Position numbers and translations under genes: made by a program
In this document: positions 7,414 through 16,249 of the stretch, in pieces
How the letters are laid out: every line of letters begins with the position of its first letter
How positions within the stretch are numbered: position 1 is the first letter of the stretch
Notes under the pieces: generated by a model
The model's database searches: none
Told to the model about the DNA's origin: nothing
What the model saw: the letters and a program-made list of their open reading frames with translations, nothing else
NCBI RefSeq assembly: GCF_900109655.1
Contig: NZ_FOAT01000023.1
Location: 1-38,978 of the forward strand
From: Hominimerdicola alba
GTDB lineage: Bacteria > Bacillota > Clostridia > Oscillospirales > Ruminococcaceae
Reading direction: 5' to 3'
Length of the DNA: 38,978 bases

Positions 7414-9051
7414 TTAAAGCGTCGGGAAATCCTTGTCAACGACTACCTCGCATACCAGCATACCTTTCTCGGTAGCCAGCGCCTCGATAGCCTTGTCCTC
7501 TGACTTCTTGTCCGTTACCCTTATAGCAGGTATGCCGTAAGCCGCTGCAAGCTTCACAAAATCGGGCGAACCATCAAGGAAGACAGCCATCTGCCTGTCA
7601 TTGTAGCCCTTTGTCTGCAATTCTCTAACCATGCCAAGCCTTGTATTCGTGAAGACTACCACCTTGACATCAACGCCGTACTGCACCGCAGTTGCCAGTT
7701 CCATCATATTCATCTGGAAACCGCCGTCACCGCATATAGCTACGGTTATACGGCTCTCGTCCGCCATTTTAGCGCCTATGGCACAAGGCAGAGAATAGCC
7801 CATAGTACCCATTCCGCCCGATGTCAGGAAGCGGCCGCCCTTTTTGAACTGATATCTGCTTGTCCATATCTGGTTCTGTCCGACGTCAGCGCAGATGTTA
7901 ACATCCGCAGGCATACGCTCCGAAAGTCTCTGCAAGAACTCCTTCGGATTGACTGTACCCTTAACAGGCTTTGTAAACTCCGCAGGAACGCGCTTTTCAG
8001 CGATATGCGCCAGCCATTCGGTGTGGTCTGCATTTCCCTCGGGGTGCTTTTCCAGATAATCCAGCATCTGCCTGAGAACTGTCTTAGCATCGCCTACCAG
8101 CGGCAGGTCTGCACCGATGTTCTTGCCTATCTCTGCAGGGTCGATATCTATGTGAAGTATCTTAGTGTCCTTTTCAAGCTCCAGTGGAGTTTTCACCGCA
8201 CGGTCGCCAACACGTGCGCCCACCAGGAACAGGGTATCACAAGCGTTCACAGCGTAATTCGCCAGCTTTGTGCCGTGAGTACCTATCATGCCCACATACA
8301 GAGGATCTTCGTCCGCAAAAACGGATATACCCATCATGGTCGTGATAACAGGTATGTTCAGCTTCTTTGAAAGCTCAACTACCTCAGCCTGGGCATTTGA
8401 AGCAAACACACCGCCGCCGATGCAGATAAGGGGCTTTTCAGCTGTTCTCAGCGCCTCGGTGACTCTCTTAACCTGCAAAGCGTTGCCCTTGCCTGTGGGC
8501 TTGTAGCTGCGTATCTCGCACTTTTTGGGATATTTGAAATCCACTGTCATCTTCTGAACGTCCATAGGAACATCTATCAGCACAGGACCGGGTCTGCCAG
8601 TACCTGCGATGTAGAAAGCTTCCTTGAACACTCTGCCCACATCAGCGGGGTCTTTAAGAAGATAGCTGTGCTTGACAAAGGGTTCAGCCGCACCTGTAAC
8701 GTCAGCCTCCTGAAAAACGTCGGATCCTATCTGGTCGGTATTTACCTGACCTGTTATGCAGACTATCGGTATCGAATCCGCATAAGCCGTAGCGATGGCT
8801 GTAATCAGGTTCACCGCACCGGGACCCGAAGTCGCTATACAGACCGCAGGCTTTCCCGATATCCTTGCATAACCGCTGGCAGCATGACCGCCGTTGGCTT
8901 CATGCCTTACCAGAACGTGTTTTATATCCTTTTCAGCGTCAAGCAGAGCATCGTAAAACGGGCAGATAGCCGCACCGGGGTAGCCGTAGACGACCTTTAT
9001 CTCCTCTGCCTTCAAACATTCGACCATAGCCTGACTAACTGTCATTTTCAT
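7414..9051 (-). CDS. ilvB: acetolactate synthase large (catalytic) subunit
   Basis: The 545-residue ThDP enzyme condenses two pyruvates, or pyruvate and 2-oxobutyrate, in the first common step of branched-chain amino-acid synthesis. The start MKMTVSQAMVE follows AAGGAGG with a 7-bp gap; a longer in-frame reading lacks a site. The N-terminal ThDP-binding domain includes the catalytic Glu in VRHEANGGHAASGYAR (near 47). The central FAD/DHS-like domain spans about 190-330. The C-terminal domain carries the ThDP motif GDGGFQMN through to VVVFTN (near 430-460). It is first in the operon. The leader of about 90 nt shows no obvious T-box or leader-peptide attenuator. Confidence 0.97.
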   Translation of the reverse strand: MKMTVSQAMVECLKAEEIKVVYGYPGAAICPFYDALLDAEKDIKHVLVRHEANGGHAASGYARISGKPAVCIATSGPGAVNLITAIATAYADSIPIVCITGQVNTDQIGSDVFQEADVTGAAEPFVKHSYLLKDPADVGRVFKEAFYIAGTGRPGPVLIDVPMDVQKMTVDFKYPKKCEIRSYKPTGKGNALQVKRVTEALRTAEKPLICIGGGVFASNAQAEVVELSKKLNIPVITTMMGISVFADEDPLYVGMIGTHGTKLANYAVNACDTLFLVGARVGDRAVKTPLELEKDTKILHIDIDPAEIGKNIGADLPLVGDAKTVLRQMLDYLEKHPEGNADHTEWLAHIAEKRVPAEFTKPVKGTVNPKEFLQRLSERMPADVNICADVGQNQIWTSRYQFKKGGRFLTSGGMGTMGYSLPCAIGAKMADESRITVAICGDGGFQMNMMELATAVQYGVDVKVVVFTNTRLGMVRELQTKGYNDRQMAVFLDGSPDFVKLAAAYGIPAIRVTDKKSEDKAIEALATEKGMLVCEVVVDKDFPTL

Positions 9052-9148
9052 AAAGACTACCTCCTTTTTCCGCTGTTTTTCGGGTATTACCCAAGGCACA
9101 GCACATTGTCGGGAAATTAGTCATTCCCTACAATAAAATATTTATATA

Positions 9149-9177
9149 ATTATAACATATTTCCCACGTTTAGTCAA
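9149..9177 (-). promoter_or_regulatory. promoter of ilvB-orf-ilvN-ilvC operon
   Basis: On the minus strand TTGACT (9172-9177), a 17-bp spacer and TATAAT (9149-9154) lie about 100 bp before the ilvB ATG. The -35 region reads TTGACTAAA, as in the HPr promoter at 16638. Confidence 0.85.
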
Positions 9178-9335
9178 CCCACCCAAACTGCATCCGAGCG
9201 GCTTTCAAATCGCCGCAAAACCGCCTAAATACGCCAAAATGAGCAGGAATATCAACATTCCCACCCATTAAAAATCTTATCTTGCATATGCAATTATTTC
9301 CAAGCCACCGCAAACAGCCATGATACCACAAAAAA

Positions 9336-9359
9336 GGCGGGAACAACAATATTCCCGCC
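9336..9359 (-). terminator. terminator of Tyr/Gly-rich M23 peptidase gene
   Basis: A perfect 8-bp stem GGCGGGAA / TTCCCGCC with an 8-nt loop is followed on the minus strand by six T. It separates the peptidase gene (stop at 9411) from the ilv promoter. Confidence 0.9.
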
Positions 9360-9410
9360 CTTAGATCTTATAGCATTTGCCGCCCATCAAAGTCAGCATC
9401 GATAATAGGA

Positions 9411-11228
9411 CTAATCGTCGTTGGGATCGGCTTCCTTTTTGGAGTCCGCTTCCTTCTTTGAACTTTCGTCCTCTTTCGCTTCCTCAGCCTTTGAGCTTTC
9501 GGTCTTCTTTTCAGACTCGGCTTTCGAGCTCTCGTCCTTCTTGTCCTTGTTGGTCTCAACAACGGTGATGGTATCCTCGTCCTTATCTACCAGAGGTCTT
9601 TTGCCGCTATTGGGGTCAATGGTCAGATCCAGATAATTGATAGGATTCAGCACATAGCCCTGATACCTTATCTCCAGATGCAGATGATCGCCCGTGGAAT
9701 AACCTGTAGTGCCCATCAGTCCGATAAGATCGCCCTGTCTTACCACATCACCGGGTTCAACTAGTACCTTGGTCAGATGACCGTACAGCGTAAGGAAATC
9801 ATTTCCGTGATCGATGATGATGAAGTTTCCGTAACCGCCGCCGCAGCCGCAGGATTCATACTTGCCGTAATCGTGAGTGCAGGTGGTATTCGTCATGATG
9901 ACTGTACCTGTCTCACAGGCGTGTATCTCGTAGCCGTGATCGCCGTTGATATCGATGCCCTTGTGGTAAGTGCCCCAACGTGCGCCAACGCCCGAGTTTA
10001 TGGTATAATCCTGAGGAACAGGCCATGCAAAGGTGTAGGTCGGCTCATTTTCGGGTATCTCCTCGCCGTCCTTTACACGCTGTTTGATGTTCTCATGAAG
10101 CTCTTTCAGCTTCTCGTTGGCAAGCTCTTCTGTTGCCGCAACTTCCTCATCGAAAGGCACAGCGCCGATAGTGGGCTTCAGTATCGCACCAAGGCTCTCA
10201 GCGGTCTTTATCTTCTCCAGATTGAACTGAGCTTCCTGCTCTTTCAGCTTCTTCTGCTTTTCTCTCAGAAGTTCCTTAGCCTGTGATGATGAATTGTATA
10301 TCTCATCAAGCTTGGCTTTCTTCGCATCAAAAAGCGCATACTGCTTGTCAAGTTCAGCCTGCTGTTTATCAAGATGCGCCTGCTTCACCTGGCAGTTCTC
10401 CTGCAAAGCGTAAAGCTCTTCAATTATGTGGTCATCATGTGCCGCTACGCGCTTGATAAGCTCCATGCGCATGAGGATATCATAAAAACTGTTGGATTCC
10501 AGCAGTACCGTGGTATAAGAATCAGTGCCCGAAAGATACAGCGCCCTCATCCTCATTTTAAGACGTTCAACGCCGTCTTCGATATTGCCGTTTATACGGT
10601 CAAGCTCACGCTTGTTGCTATTTACCTGAAGCTCCAGCACCGACATGGACCTGTTGAGGATATACAGCTCGTTATCCAGTTCTTCCGTGCGCTTCTTGAT
10701 GCTCTTGAGCATCTTTTCTTCTTCACGTATAGCGGTCTCCGCATCGGATATCTCAACTTTCAGCGCCGACTGCTTTCCGATGATATATCTGAGATCCTCA
10801 GCGTGCTTTGTGACCTCGCTTTTTCCTGTGTAAGCCCCGCTGTCCGCAGGAGTCTCCGTCACAGTTGTATCATCCGTCGTCCCCGACTGTCCGTTATCCG
10901 TCCATGTCTGGTTGGGGTCGGTCCAGGTCTGATTCGGGTCTGTCCAACCGTAGTCGCCGCTGTAGCCATAGTCGCCGCTGTAACCGTAATCATCTCCGCT
11001 GTACCCATAATCATCACTGTAACCGTAGTCACCGCTGTAGGTATCATAGCCATAGCCGCCGCTGTAGTCGTAGTTAGTATATCCGCCGTAGTCATAGCCG
11101 TAATCATAACCGTAGTCATAATCCGCACTGACCTTCTCAGCGTTTATACCGCTGCTGACCGCGGTAAACGTTATGCAAACCGCCGCCGACAGCGACAGTA
11201 TCCTAATAAAGCCCTTACGCCTGCTCAT
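9411..11228 (-). CDS. secreted coiled-coil M23 (LytM) peptidase with Tyr/Gly-rich tract
   Basis: The 605-residue exported protein starts after GGAG at 6 bp. Signal peptide: about 1-35. Residues 36-95 are a Tyr/Gly/Asp repeat (DYGYSGDYGYS-like), then two WTDPNQT repeats. A long coiled coil covers about 140-390. The M23 domain (about 400-540) holds the zinc ligands His422 and Asp426 (HKGID) and His517 in HLHLE, plus His484 (YGHL), so it looks catalytically competent. A Cys-rich insert, CTHDYGKYESCGCGGG, sits inside the domain. A Lys/Glu/Ser-rich tail of about 60 residues ends the chain. The architecture matches EnvC-like activators or hydrolases that work with FtsEX; ftsEX lies two genes upstream. 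Peptidoglycan cross-bridge or stem cleavage is the family role. Confidence 0.92.
   Translation of the reverse strand: MSRRKGFIRILSLSAAVCITFTAVSSGINAEKVSADYDYGYDYGYDYGGYTNYDYSGGYGYDTYSGDYGYSDDYGYSGDDYGYSGDYGYSGDYGWTDPNQTWTDPNQTWTDNGQSGTTDDTTVTETPADSGAYTGKSEVTKHAEDLRYIIGKQSALKVEISDAETAIREEEKMLKSIKKRTEELDNELYILNRSMSVLELQVNSNKRELDRINGNIEDGVERLKMRMRALYLSGTDSYTTVLLESNSFYDILMRMELIKRVAAHDDHIIEELYALQENCQVKQAHLDKQQAELDKQYALFDAKKAKLDEIYNSSSQAKELLREKQKKLKEQEAQFNLEKIKTAESLGAILKPTIGAVPFDEEVAATEELANEKLKELHENIKQRVKDGEEIPENEPTYTFAWPVPQDYTINSGVGARWGTYHKGIDINGDHGYEIHACETGTVIMTNTTCTHDYGKYESCGCGGGYGNFIIIDHGNDFLTLYGHLTKVLVEPGDVVRQGDLIGLMGTTGYSTGDHLHLEIRYQGYVLNPINYLDLTIDPNSGKRPLVDKDEDTITVVETNKDKKDESSKAESEKKTESSKAEEAKEDESSKKEADSKKEADPNDD
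10944..11123 (-). repeat. Tyr/Gly-rich coding repeat
   Basis: About 60 codons encode irregular 5-8-residue units such as DYGYSG and YDYGY directly after the signal peptide of the M23 peptidase. The nucleotide repeats (GCCGCTGTA, CCGTAGTC variants on the plus strand) are imperfect, suggesting repeat expansion followed by drift. Confidence 0.8.
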
Positions 11229-11271
11229 TTTACACTCCTTTTAGGTGAAAAGAAGAAGCTGAAAACATCAT

Positions 11272-11294
11272 AGCGGCATATTATCTATGCCGCT
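11272..11294 (-). terminator. hairpin between the two M23 peptidase genes
   Basis: A perfect 9-bp stem AGCGGCATA / TATGCCGCT with a 5-nt loop lies 19 nt past the upstream peptidase stop (11313). The T-tract on the minus strand is weak and delayed, so it may attenuate rather than end transcription. Confidence 0.5.
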
Positions 11295-11312
11295 TGATAC
11301 TAACAGAAATAA

Positions 11313-12917
11313 TTATACATAGTTAGAGGGGTCAACCTGTGACATATAACCGCCCATATCTACCTGTACCTCGAAATGGGTGTGAGGTCCGGTAGAATGT
11401 CCTGTAGAGCCGACATAACCGAGTACCTGCTCCTTTTCTACGTGCTGACCAACAGATACGATGATATTGTTTGCATGACCGTAAAGTGTCCACTTTCCAT
11501 CGGGATGCTCAATAATGCAGTATCTGCCGTATCCGCCGCCGCAGCCGCAAGAGTAGTTCTTGCCGTAATCGTGAGTACAATAGTTCTCAACTCTTATGAC
11601 TGTACCTTCCTCAGCCGCAACTATCTCTGCATTGTATATCTGGCTGTCATAGATATCTATACCCTTGTGGTTGCCGTAAAGGGAACCGGAGTTACGCCAG
11701 CCAAATCCAAAGGATATATTATAGTGACCGGGTACAGGCCATGTCAGATTTGACTTAGAGTTGGTGTAGCCGTAAGCCGCGTTCTTGCCCACCGATGGTG
11801 CCGGTGTGGGAGGAACGTACTCGCCGCTGTCATCGTCGTCCGATCCGCCGTTATCTACGTCAACAGTCTTGCTTCCGCCATTATCGGAATCATCATCGTC
11901 CGAACCGTCATCCTGAGAGTCGTTATTATCCTGCTCGGCATTCTTGGCATTTTCCTCCTGCTGACGCTTTTCAGCTTCCTCGCGTGCCTTTTCCTCTTCT
12001 TCCTTTTTCCTGCGTTCTTCTTCCTGACGAGCCTTTTCCTCGTCAGCCTTTTTCTTTGCTTCAGCCTTGATCGCCTGACGCTCCTTATAGAGGTCTTTAA
12101 GATCCTCCTCGAACTGCTCTCTCTCCTGCTCGATTATAGCAAGATTATTCTCATACAGTTCCTTATTCTCACTCATCTTATCGATACTGATCTGGCTCTC
12201 GGAAACAAGCTGAGCAAGTTTATCCCTTTGCTTTTCATTAGCTTCCTTCTGTGTTTCAAGATCAGCCTGCTTAACTTCCAGTTCAGTCTTCTGTGCATTG
12301 AGTTCAGCCTCATCTGCTTCATACTGATTCTTCAGTTCGATAAGATCATCTATCATATTATCATCGTGCTCAGCAACTCTCTTGACCAGCTCCATCTTCA
12401 TGAGCATATCATAAAAGTCCGATGCACCGATGATGATATCCGAATATGTATTATTGCCTGCAACGTACATAGCCTTGAGCCTTACCTTGAAATCGCTCAC
12501 GCCCTGTACTATCTGCTCGTGCTGTTCAGCTACCTGAACTTCCTTATCCGCAATGGAATCCTCCAGCGCAGATATCTCGTCCTGTGTTTCAGCTATAGAC
12601 TCATTCAGTGCGAGTATAGTCTTCTGCACTGTAGCTATCTGCTCCTCGATAGCTTCCTTGTTTTCCTGCTCAGCAGAGATATCATCCTTGGTATCGGCAA
12701 TTTTCTTGTCCAGTTCTTCCTGCTTAGCTATAAGTTCATCGATGTTCTTCTTCTTAGCAGCGATGTCCTTGTAATTATCCTGAAGCTCCGCACTGCTTAA
12801 AGCATGACCGCGGTCAGCATTGATCATACCGCTTCCGGCACCTGAAAAAGCTGAGGCGCAGATCATAACAGCTGCAGTACAAGCCGCTGCTTTCTTAAAG
12901 CCTGTCAGTTTGCTCAT
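11313..12917 (-). CDS. secreted coiled-coil M23 (LytM) peptidase, EnvC-like
   Basis: The 534-residue product starts MSKLTGFKKA; GGAGG is 8 bp upstream, so the longer in-frame start at 12980 is rejected. A signal peptide runs to about 34. A long heptad-rich coiled coil (about 40-320) includes AMYVAGNNTYSDIIIGAS, matching ALYLSGTDSYTTVLLESN in its neighbour. An Asp/Ser/Gly-rich linker follows, then an M23 domain with HKGIDI and HTHFE zinc motifs and the Cys insert CTHDYGKNYSCGCGGG. It ends close after the domain, without the neighbour's tail. It lies 199 bp downstream of ftsX. In this family the coiled coil docks onto FtsX, and ATP hydrolysis by FtsE activates the wall hydrolase at the septum; for this protein that is inference. 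Confidence 0.92.
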   Translation of the reverse strand: MSKLTGFKKAAACTAAVMICASAFSGAGSGMINADRGHALSSAELQDNYKDIAAKKKNIDELIAKQEELDKKIADTKDDISAEQENKEAIEEQIATVQKTILALNESIAETQDEISALEDSIADKEVQVAEQHEQIVQGVSDFKVRLKAMYVAGNNTYSDIIIGASDFYDMLMKMELVKRVAEHDDNMIDDLIELKNQYEADEAELNAQKTELEVKQADLETQKEANEKQRDKLAQLVSESQISIDKMSENKELYENNLAIIEQEREQFEEDLKDLYKERQAIKAEAKKKADEEKARQEEERRKKEEEEKAREEAEKRQQEENAKNAEQDNNDSQDDGSDDDDSDNGGSKTVDVDNGGSDDDDSGEYVPPTPAPSVGKNAAYGYTNSKSNLTWPVPGHYNISFGFGWRNSGSLYGNHKGIDIYDSQIYNAEIVAAEEGTVIRVENYCTHDYGKNYSCGCGGGYGRYCIIEHPDGKWTLYGHANNIIVSVGQHVEKEQVLGYVGSTGHSTGPHTHFEVQVDMGGYMSQVDPSNYV

Positions 12918-13034
12918 TTTGAATTCCTCCGTGGGTACTGCGGCTCTTTTTCTCTTTTTTACCGCAGAATTTTTACACAAAACGTCGATTTTTTTGCTTC
13001 CTCAGTAAACTGCCAAAACAGTCACTAAAGAAAA

Positions 13035-13066
13035 AGGCAGAAAACGATCGACCCCGTCCCCTGCCT
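13035..13066 (-). terminator. terminator after ftsX
   Basis: An AGGCAG / CTGCCT stem with a 20-nt loop, followed on the minus strand by five T, lies 51 nt after the ftsX stop. The stem is short, so partial read-through into the peptidase gene is possible. Confidence 0.55.
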
Positions 13067-13116
13067 GATCTGTCAATTCGATAAGCGTTTTATCTCCCTT
13101 ATTACGCTTAACAATA

Positions 13117-14022
13117 TTACACCTTGAGGTGTTTGCCGGTACTGATAGAAGTTCCGACCGCGCCGATAACAGCGCCTGCTGCAAGATAAGATATACTTAC
13201 GGGGAACAGCAGTTCCTTGAAAGAATAGAGCTTCTTCATACCCATGATGACCCATATTACAGAATCATCACTGAAGATGTTATATACACCCTCATAAGCA
13301 AATTTAGTCATCAGCAGCGCACCGATAGCCGCAACCAGACCAACTATCATGCCCTCCACAAAGAAAGGTATCCTTATGAAAGCATTGGTCGCGCCGACGT
13401 ACTTCATTATATTTATCTCCTTGCGTCTTGCAAAAACGCTTGCTCTGGTGGTGTTGGAGATAATTACCAGACTTACAACGACAAGTGCCGACACAACAGC
13501 CAAAGCTATTATCGAGAATATCCTTCTGATACTGATAAGCACATCTGCAAAAGATGTAGGCGACTGTGTAGACTCAACATAGTCAAGTGTTTCTATCTGA
13601 GCTGTAGTATCGCTCATTATCTCAATATCCTTGACTGTCAGTCTGTAAGTGTCGGGCAGAGGGTTCTCGTCTGCATACTTGAAGAATGCGCGTTCTTCCT
13701 CTGTCATACTGTCGAGCATACCTTCCCAGGCTTCTTCCTTGGTGTAAAGTTCTATCGAATTCACATTAGGTATAGCCTTGAGATGCTCTTTCAGTTCCTT
13801 TTCGTTTTCTTCGGTAGCATTGTCGCTGATAACGACAACTACCTCACTCTTGTCTTCGATACCGCTGATTATCCTCGTCAGATTTATTGCGGTAAGACTC
13901 GCCAGACCTACCATAAGCAGGCTGACAAGCAGTATACAGAACGAAGCGAAAGTCATCATTCTGTTTTTCCATATACCTGTAACTCCCTGATTGACAAGGT
14001 AACGAAGGCTGCTAGCTTTCAT
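13117..14022 (-). CDS. ftsX: cell-division ABC transporter permease FtsX
   Basis: The 301-residue product starts MKASSLRYLV, 8 bp after GGAGG; an upstream GTG at 14031 is less likely. There is one N-terminal membrane segment (about 22-46), a large extracellular domain (about 47-165) that binds coiled-coil hydrolases in this family, and three C-terminal membrane segments (about 170-195, 220-245, 265-290). It overlaps ftsE by 11 bp, the usual tight coupling. With FtsE it forms an ABC complex that transmits force rather than moving a substrate, and activates peptidoglycan hydrolases at division or elongation sites. The two downstream M23 proteins are the probable partners. Confidence 0.95.
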   Translation of the reverse strand: MKASSLRYLVNQGVTGIWKNRMMTFASFCILLVSLLMVGLASLTAINLTRIISGIEDKSEVVVVISDNATEENEKELKEHLKAIPNVNSIELYTKEEAWEGMLDSMTEEERAFFKYADENPLPDTYRLTVKDIEIMSDTTAQIETLDYVESTQSPTSFADVLISIRRIFSIIALAVVSALVVVSLVIISNTTRASVFARRKEINIMKYVGATNAFIRIPFFVEGMIVGLVAAIGALLMTKFAYEGVYNIFSDDSVIWVIMGMKKLYSFKELLFPVSISYLAAGAVIGAVGTSISTGKHLKV

Positions 14023-14701
14023 TCTGCACACCTCCTACTACCTCATCGAAATCAATGTTGCCCTTATTGATGTTGATGATACGTCCACCGAAATAACGCA
14101 CCAGATCATGCTCGTGGGTAACCATCAGTATGGTAGTGCCGCACTCATTGATGCTCTTCAGCAGCTCGACTATCTCGTAAGAAAGCGCAGGGTCGATGTT
14201 ACCCGTAGGCTCGTCCGCGATTATCAGCTGGGGATCGTTGACAAGTGCTCTTGCCAGCGCCACACGCTGCTGCTCACCGCCCGAAAGCTCGGTAGGATAA
14301 CACTTAGCCTTGTCCGAAAGTCCCACAAGGCTTATTACATAAGGTACTCTGCTCCTGATATACTTAGCGGGAGCGTCTATAACACGCAGCACGAATGCCA
14401 CGTTCTCATATACCGTCATAGTGGGTATAAGTCTGAAATCCTGGAATACAACGCCGATAGTTCTTCTCAGCGCAGGTACTTTGCCTCTTCTGAGTTTTTT
14501 CAGATTGAAGCCGTTTACCAGAACAGTTCCGCTGGTCGCATCTATTTCTTTAAGTACCAGCTTGATAAGGGTGGATTTACCCGCACCCGAGGGTCCGACC
14601 ACGAAAGCGAAATCGCCGTCGTTGATCTTGAGATTGATCTTGTTTAACGCATCGACACCACTGGAATTATAGGTGACCGACACATCCTGAAACTCTACCA
14701 A
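14012..14701 (-). CDS. ftsE: cell-division ABC transporter ATPase FtsE
   Basis: This 229-residue ABC ATPase has Walker A GPSGAGKST (36-44), signature LSGGEQQRVALARA, Walker B LIIADEPTGNID and the H-loop VTHEHD, so it should hydrolyse ATP. The start codon is TTG at 14699-14701: AAGGCGGTG lies 7 bp upstream and the next residues (VEFQDVSVTY) match the usual FtsE N terminus, which leaves no room for another start. It works with FtsX at the membrane. The gene begins 57 bp after the end of the regulator gene at 14759 and may share its transcript. Confidence 0.96.
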   Translation of the reverse strand: MVEFQDVSVTYNSSGVDALNKINLKINDGDFAFVVGPSGAGKSTLIKLVLKEIDATSGTVLVNGFNLKKLRRGKVPALRRTIGVVFQDFRLIPTMTVYENVAFVLRVIDAPAKYIRSRVPYVISLVGLSDKAKCYPTELSGGEQQRVALARALVNDPQLIIADEPTGNIDPALSYEIVELLKSINECGTTILMVTHEHDLVRYFGGRIININKGNIDFDEVVGGVQNES

Positions 14702-14758
14702 AATTTTACACCGCCTTAAAGTTTACGGACATGACTGCCCGTACCCACAGGCTTTTCC

Positions 14759-15844
14759 TTAGAATTTGACGGGGTTGGCGGAGAGATACTTCTTCACCAT
14801 AAGTGCGATCTTGAAAATGATCGCGTGGTCAAACTCTCTCAGGTCGAGCCCGGTGAGTTTTTTGATCTTTTCAAGTCTGTACACGAGAGTATTTCTGTGT
14901 ACGAACAGTTTTCTCGAAGTCTCGGACACGTTCAGGTTGTTCTCGAAGAACTTCTGTATAGTGAACAGTGTCTCGTGATCGAGAGAATCTATCGAGCCCT
15001 TCTTGAATACTTCCTTCAGGAAAGTCTCGCACAGGGTAGTAGGCAGATGGTATATCAGCCTAGCGATACCCAGATCATCGTAGGAAACGATATTCTTATC
15101 AGTGTCGAATACCTTGCCGACTTCCAGAGATACCTGAGCTTCCTTGAAAGAACGCGCAAGATCCCTGACGCCCTCGATAACAGTACCGATGCCGACATTG
15201 ACTCTTGTATAGAATTCGCTTGAAAGAGTATCCGAGATACTTCTTGCCAGCTTTTCCAGATCCTTTGTCTCAACACCTGCAGCGACTTCCTTTACCAGAA
15301 CGATATCGCTCTCAGTGATATTGAAGACAAAATCCTTGTTCTTGTCGGGGAACAGGTTCTGGATAACATCGTATGCAGATACATCGTTGGAAGAAACGAT
15401 CCTGATCAGCAGAACGACTCTGGAGATATCAGAGCTGAAGTGCAGCTCTCTCGCCTTTACATGAACATCACCGGGCAGAACATTGTCCAGTACAACGTTC
15501 TTGATGAAGTTGTTTCTGTCGTACTTCTCATCATAATACTGCTTGATGCTGGACAGAGTGATAGCCAGTATGCTCGCATACTTTGCTGCCACCTCGTCAG
15601 TGCCTTCAACGAATACAGCATAATCGGGCTTCATGTGAGCGCCGAAAGGCTTGTAGGTGTAGCCGTCACGCACAAAGATATCATGGGAGTCTCCCAGATC
15701 GAGCGAAACGAACTCATTAGTTGTACCTACCTGTGCCAGTTCCGAGCAGGCGATTATGGTCGCAGTCTCGTCAATTACACCGATAACGCAGTCGATGGTG
15801 TCTCGCATCTGATGAACAACGCTTTGAAATAATCTGTTTGACAT
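14759..15844 (-). CDS. PucR/CdaR-type transcriptional regulator
   Basis: The 361-residue product starts MSNRLFQSVV after AGGGG at 8 bp; the longer in-frame start at 15910 has no site. The C terminus (about 295-355) is the PucR-type helix-turn-helix: FFENNLNVSETSRKLFVHRN followed by TLVYRLEKIKKLTG. The central region (about 130-270) resembles the GGDEF-related linker domain of CdaR-type regulators (NVGIGTVIEGVRDLARSFKEA). The N terminus may be a sensor domain. Members respond to sugar diacids, purine breakdown products or other small molecules; the ligand here is unknown. A good promoter and a perfect 23-bp palindrome lie upstream. Confidence 0.85.
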   Translation of the reverse strand: MSNRLFQSVVHQMRDTIDCVIGVIDETATIIACSELAQVGTTNEFVSLDLGDSHDIFVRDGYTYKPFGAHMKPDYAVFVEGTDEVAAKYASILAITLSSIKQYYDEKYDRNNFIKNVVLDNVLPGDVHVKARELHFSSDISRVVLLIRIVSSNDVSAYDVIQNLFPDKNKDFVFNITESDIVLVKEVAAGVETKDLEKLARSISDTLSSEFYTRVNVGIGTVIEGVRDLARSFKEAQVSLEVGKVFDTDKNIVSYDDLGIARLIYHLPTTLCETFLKEVFKKGSIDSLDHETLFTIQKFFENNLNVSETSRKLFVHRNTLVYRLEKIKKLTGLDLREFDHAIIFKIALMVKKYLSANPVKF

Positions 15845-15922
15845 AATTTGATCCCCTCTACTTGCAAATTTTATTGTCGTGTTTCGTTTTGCCTTTTTCA
15901 GGCAGAACATTCGCTTACAATA

Positions 15923-15951
15923 ATTATAACAAAAAAATTAGGATTTTGCAA
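15923..15951 (-). promoter_or_regulatory. promoter of PucR/CdaR-type regulator gene
   Basis: On the minus strand TTGCAA (15946-15951), a 17-bp spacer and TATAAT (15923-15928) lie about 80 bp before the ATG. Confidence 0.7.
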
Positions 15952-16026
15952 GTCTTTTATAGTAAAAAGCGTAGATTTCTCAAAAAAACTTTTCACTTTG
16001 ACCGAAATCACCCATTCGAGCTTTCG

Positions 16027-16049
16027 ATATGTTACAAATTGTAACATAT
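16027..16049. promoter_or_regulatory. perfect 23-bp palindrome, candidate operator
   Basis: ATATGTTACAA and TTGTAACATAT are exact reverse complements around a single central A. The site lies about 75 bp upstream of the -35 box of the PucR/CdaR-type regulator gene. A single GGTTACAAA half-site (16146-16154, minus strand) is about 100 bp further away. The regulator is unknown. Confidence 0.65.
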
Positions 16050-16204
16050 TTTTCGCCCGAATGTGTGAATATATTGTAAAATCGAAAGTTCCATTGTGTA
16101 TTTTCAACAAATTCAGCCAATGAATTTCTACATAAGCGAAACTATTTTGTAACCATTGAACATTTTGTTGATAAGCATCAAATAAGGCGCATTTTTACAA
16201 AAAA

Positions 16205-16229
16205 ACAGACTGCCGCGCGGACAGTCTGT
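16205..16229 (-). terminator. terminator of HPr gene
   Basis: An ACAGACTG / CAGTCTGT stem with a GC-rich loop is followed on the minus strand by a run of seven T, 20 nt after the HPr stop. Confidence 0.93.
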
Positions 16230-16249
16230 CAATTTTATTCAGATCGAAA

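Noticed and set aside
9052-9148. T-box or leader-peptide attenuator before ilvB
   Set aside because: The leader is only about 90 nt, with no T-box sequence, no run of branched-chain codons and no terminator before the start codon.
10374-11273. Long plus-strand open frame (299 codons) opposite the Tyr/Gly-rich peptidase
   Set aside because: The frame is kept open by the repeat codons of the real gene; no start site signal, and the minus-strand product has complete domains.
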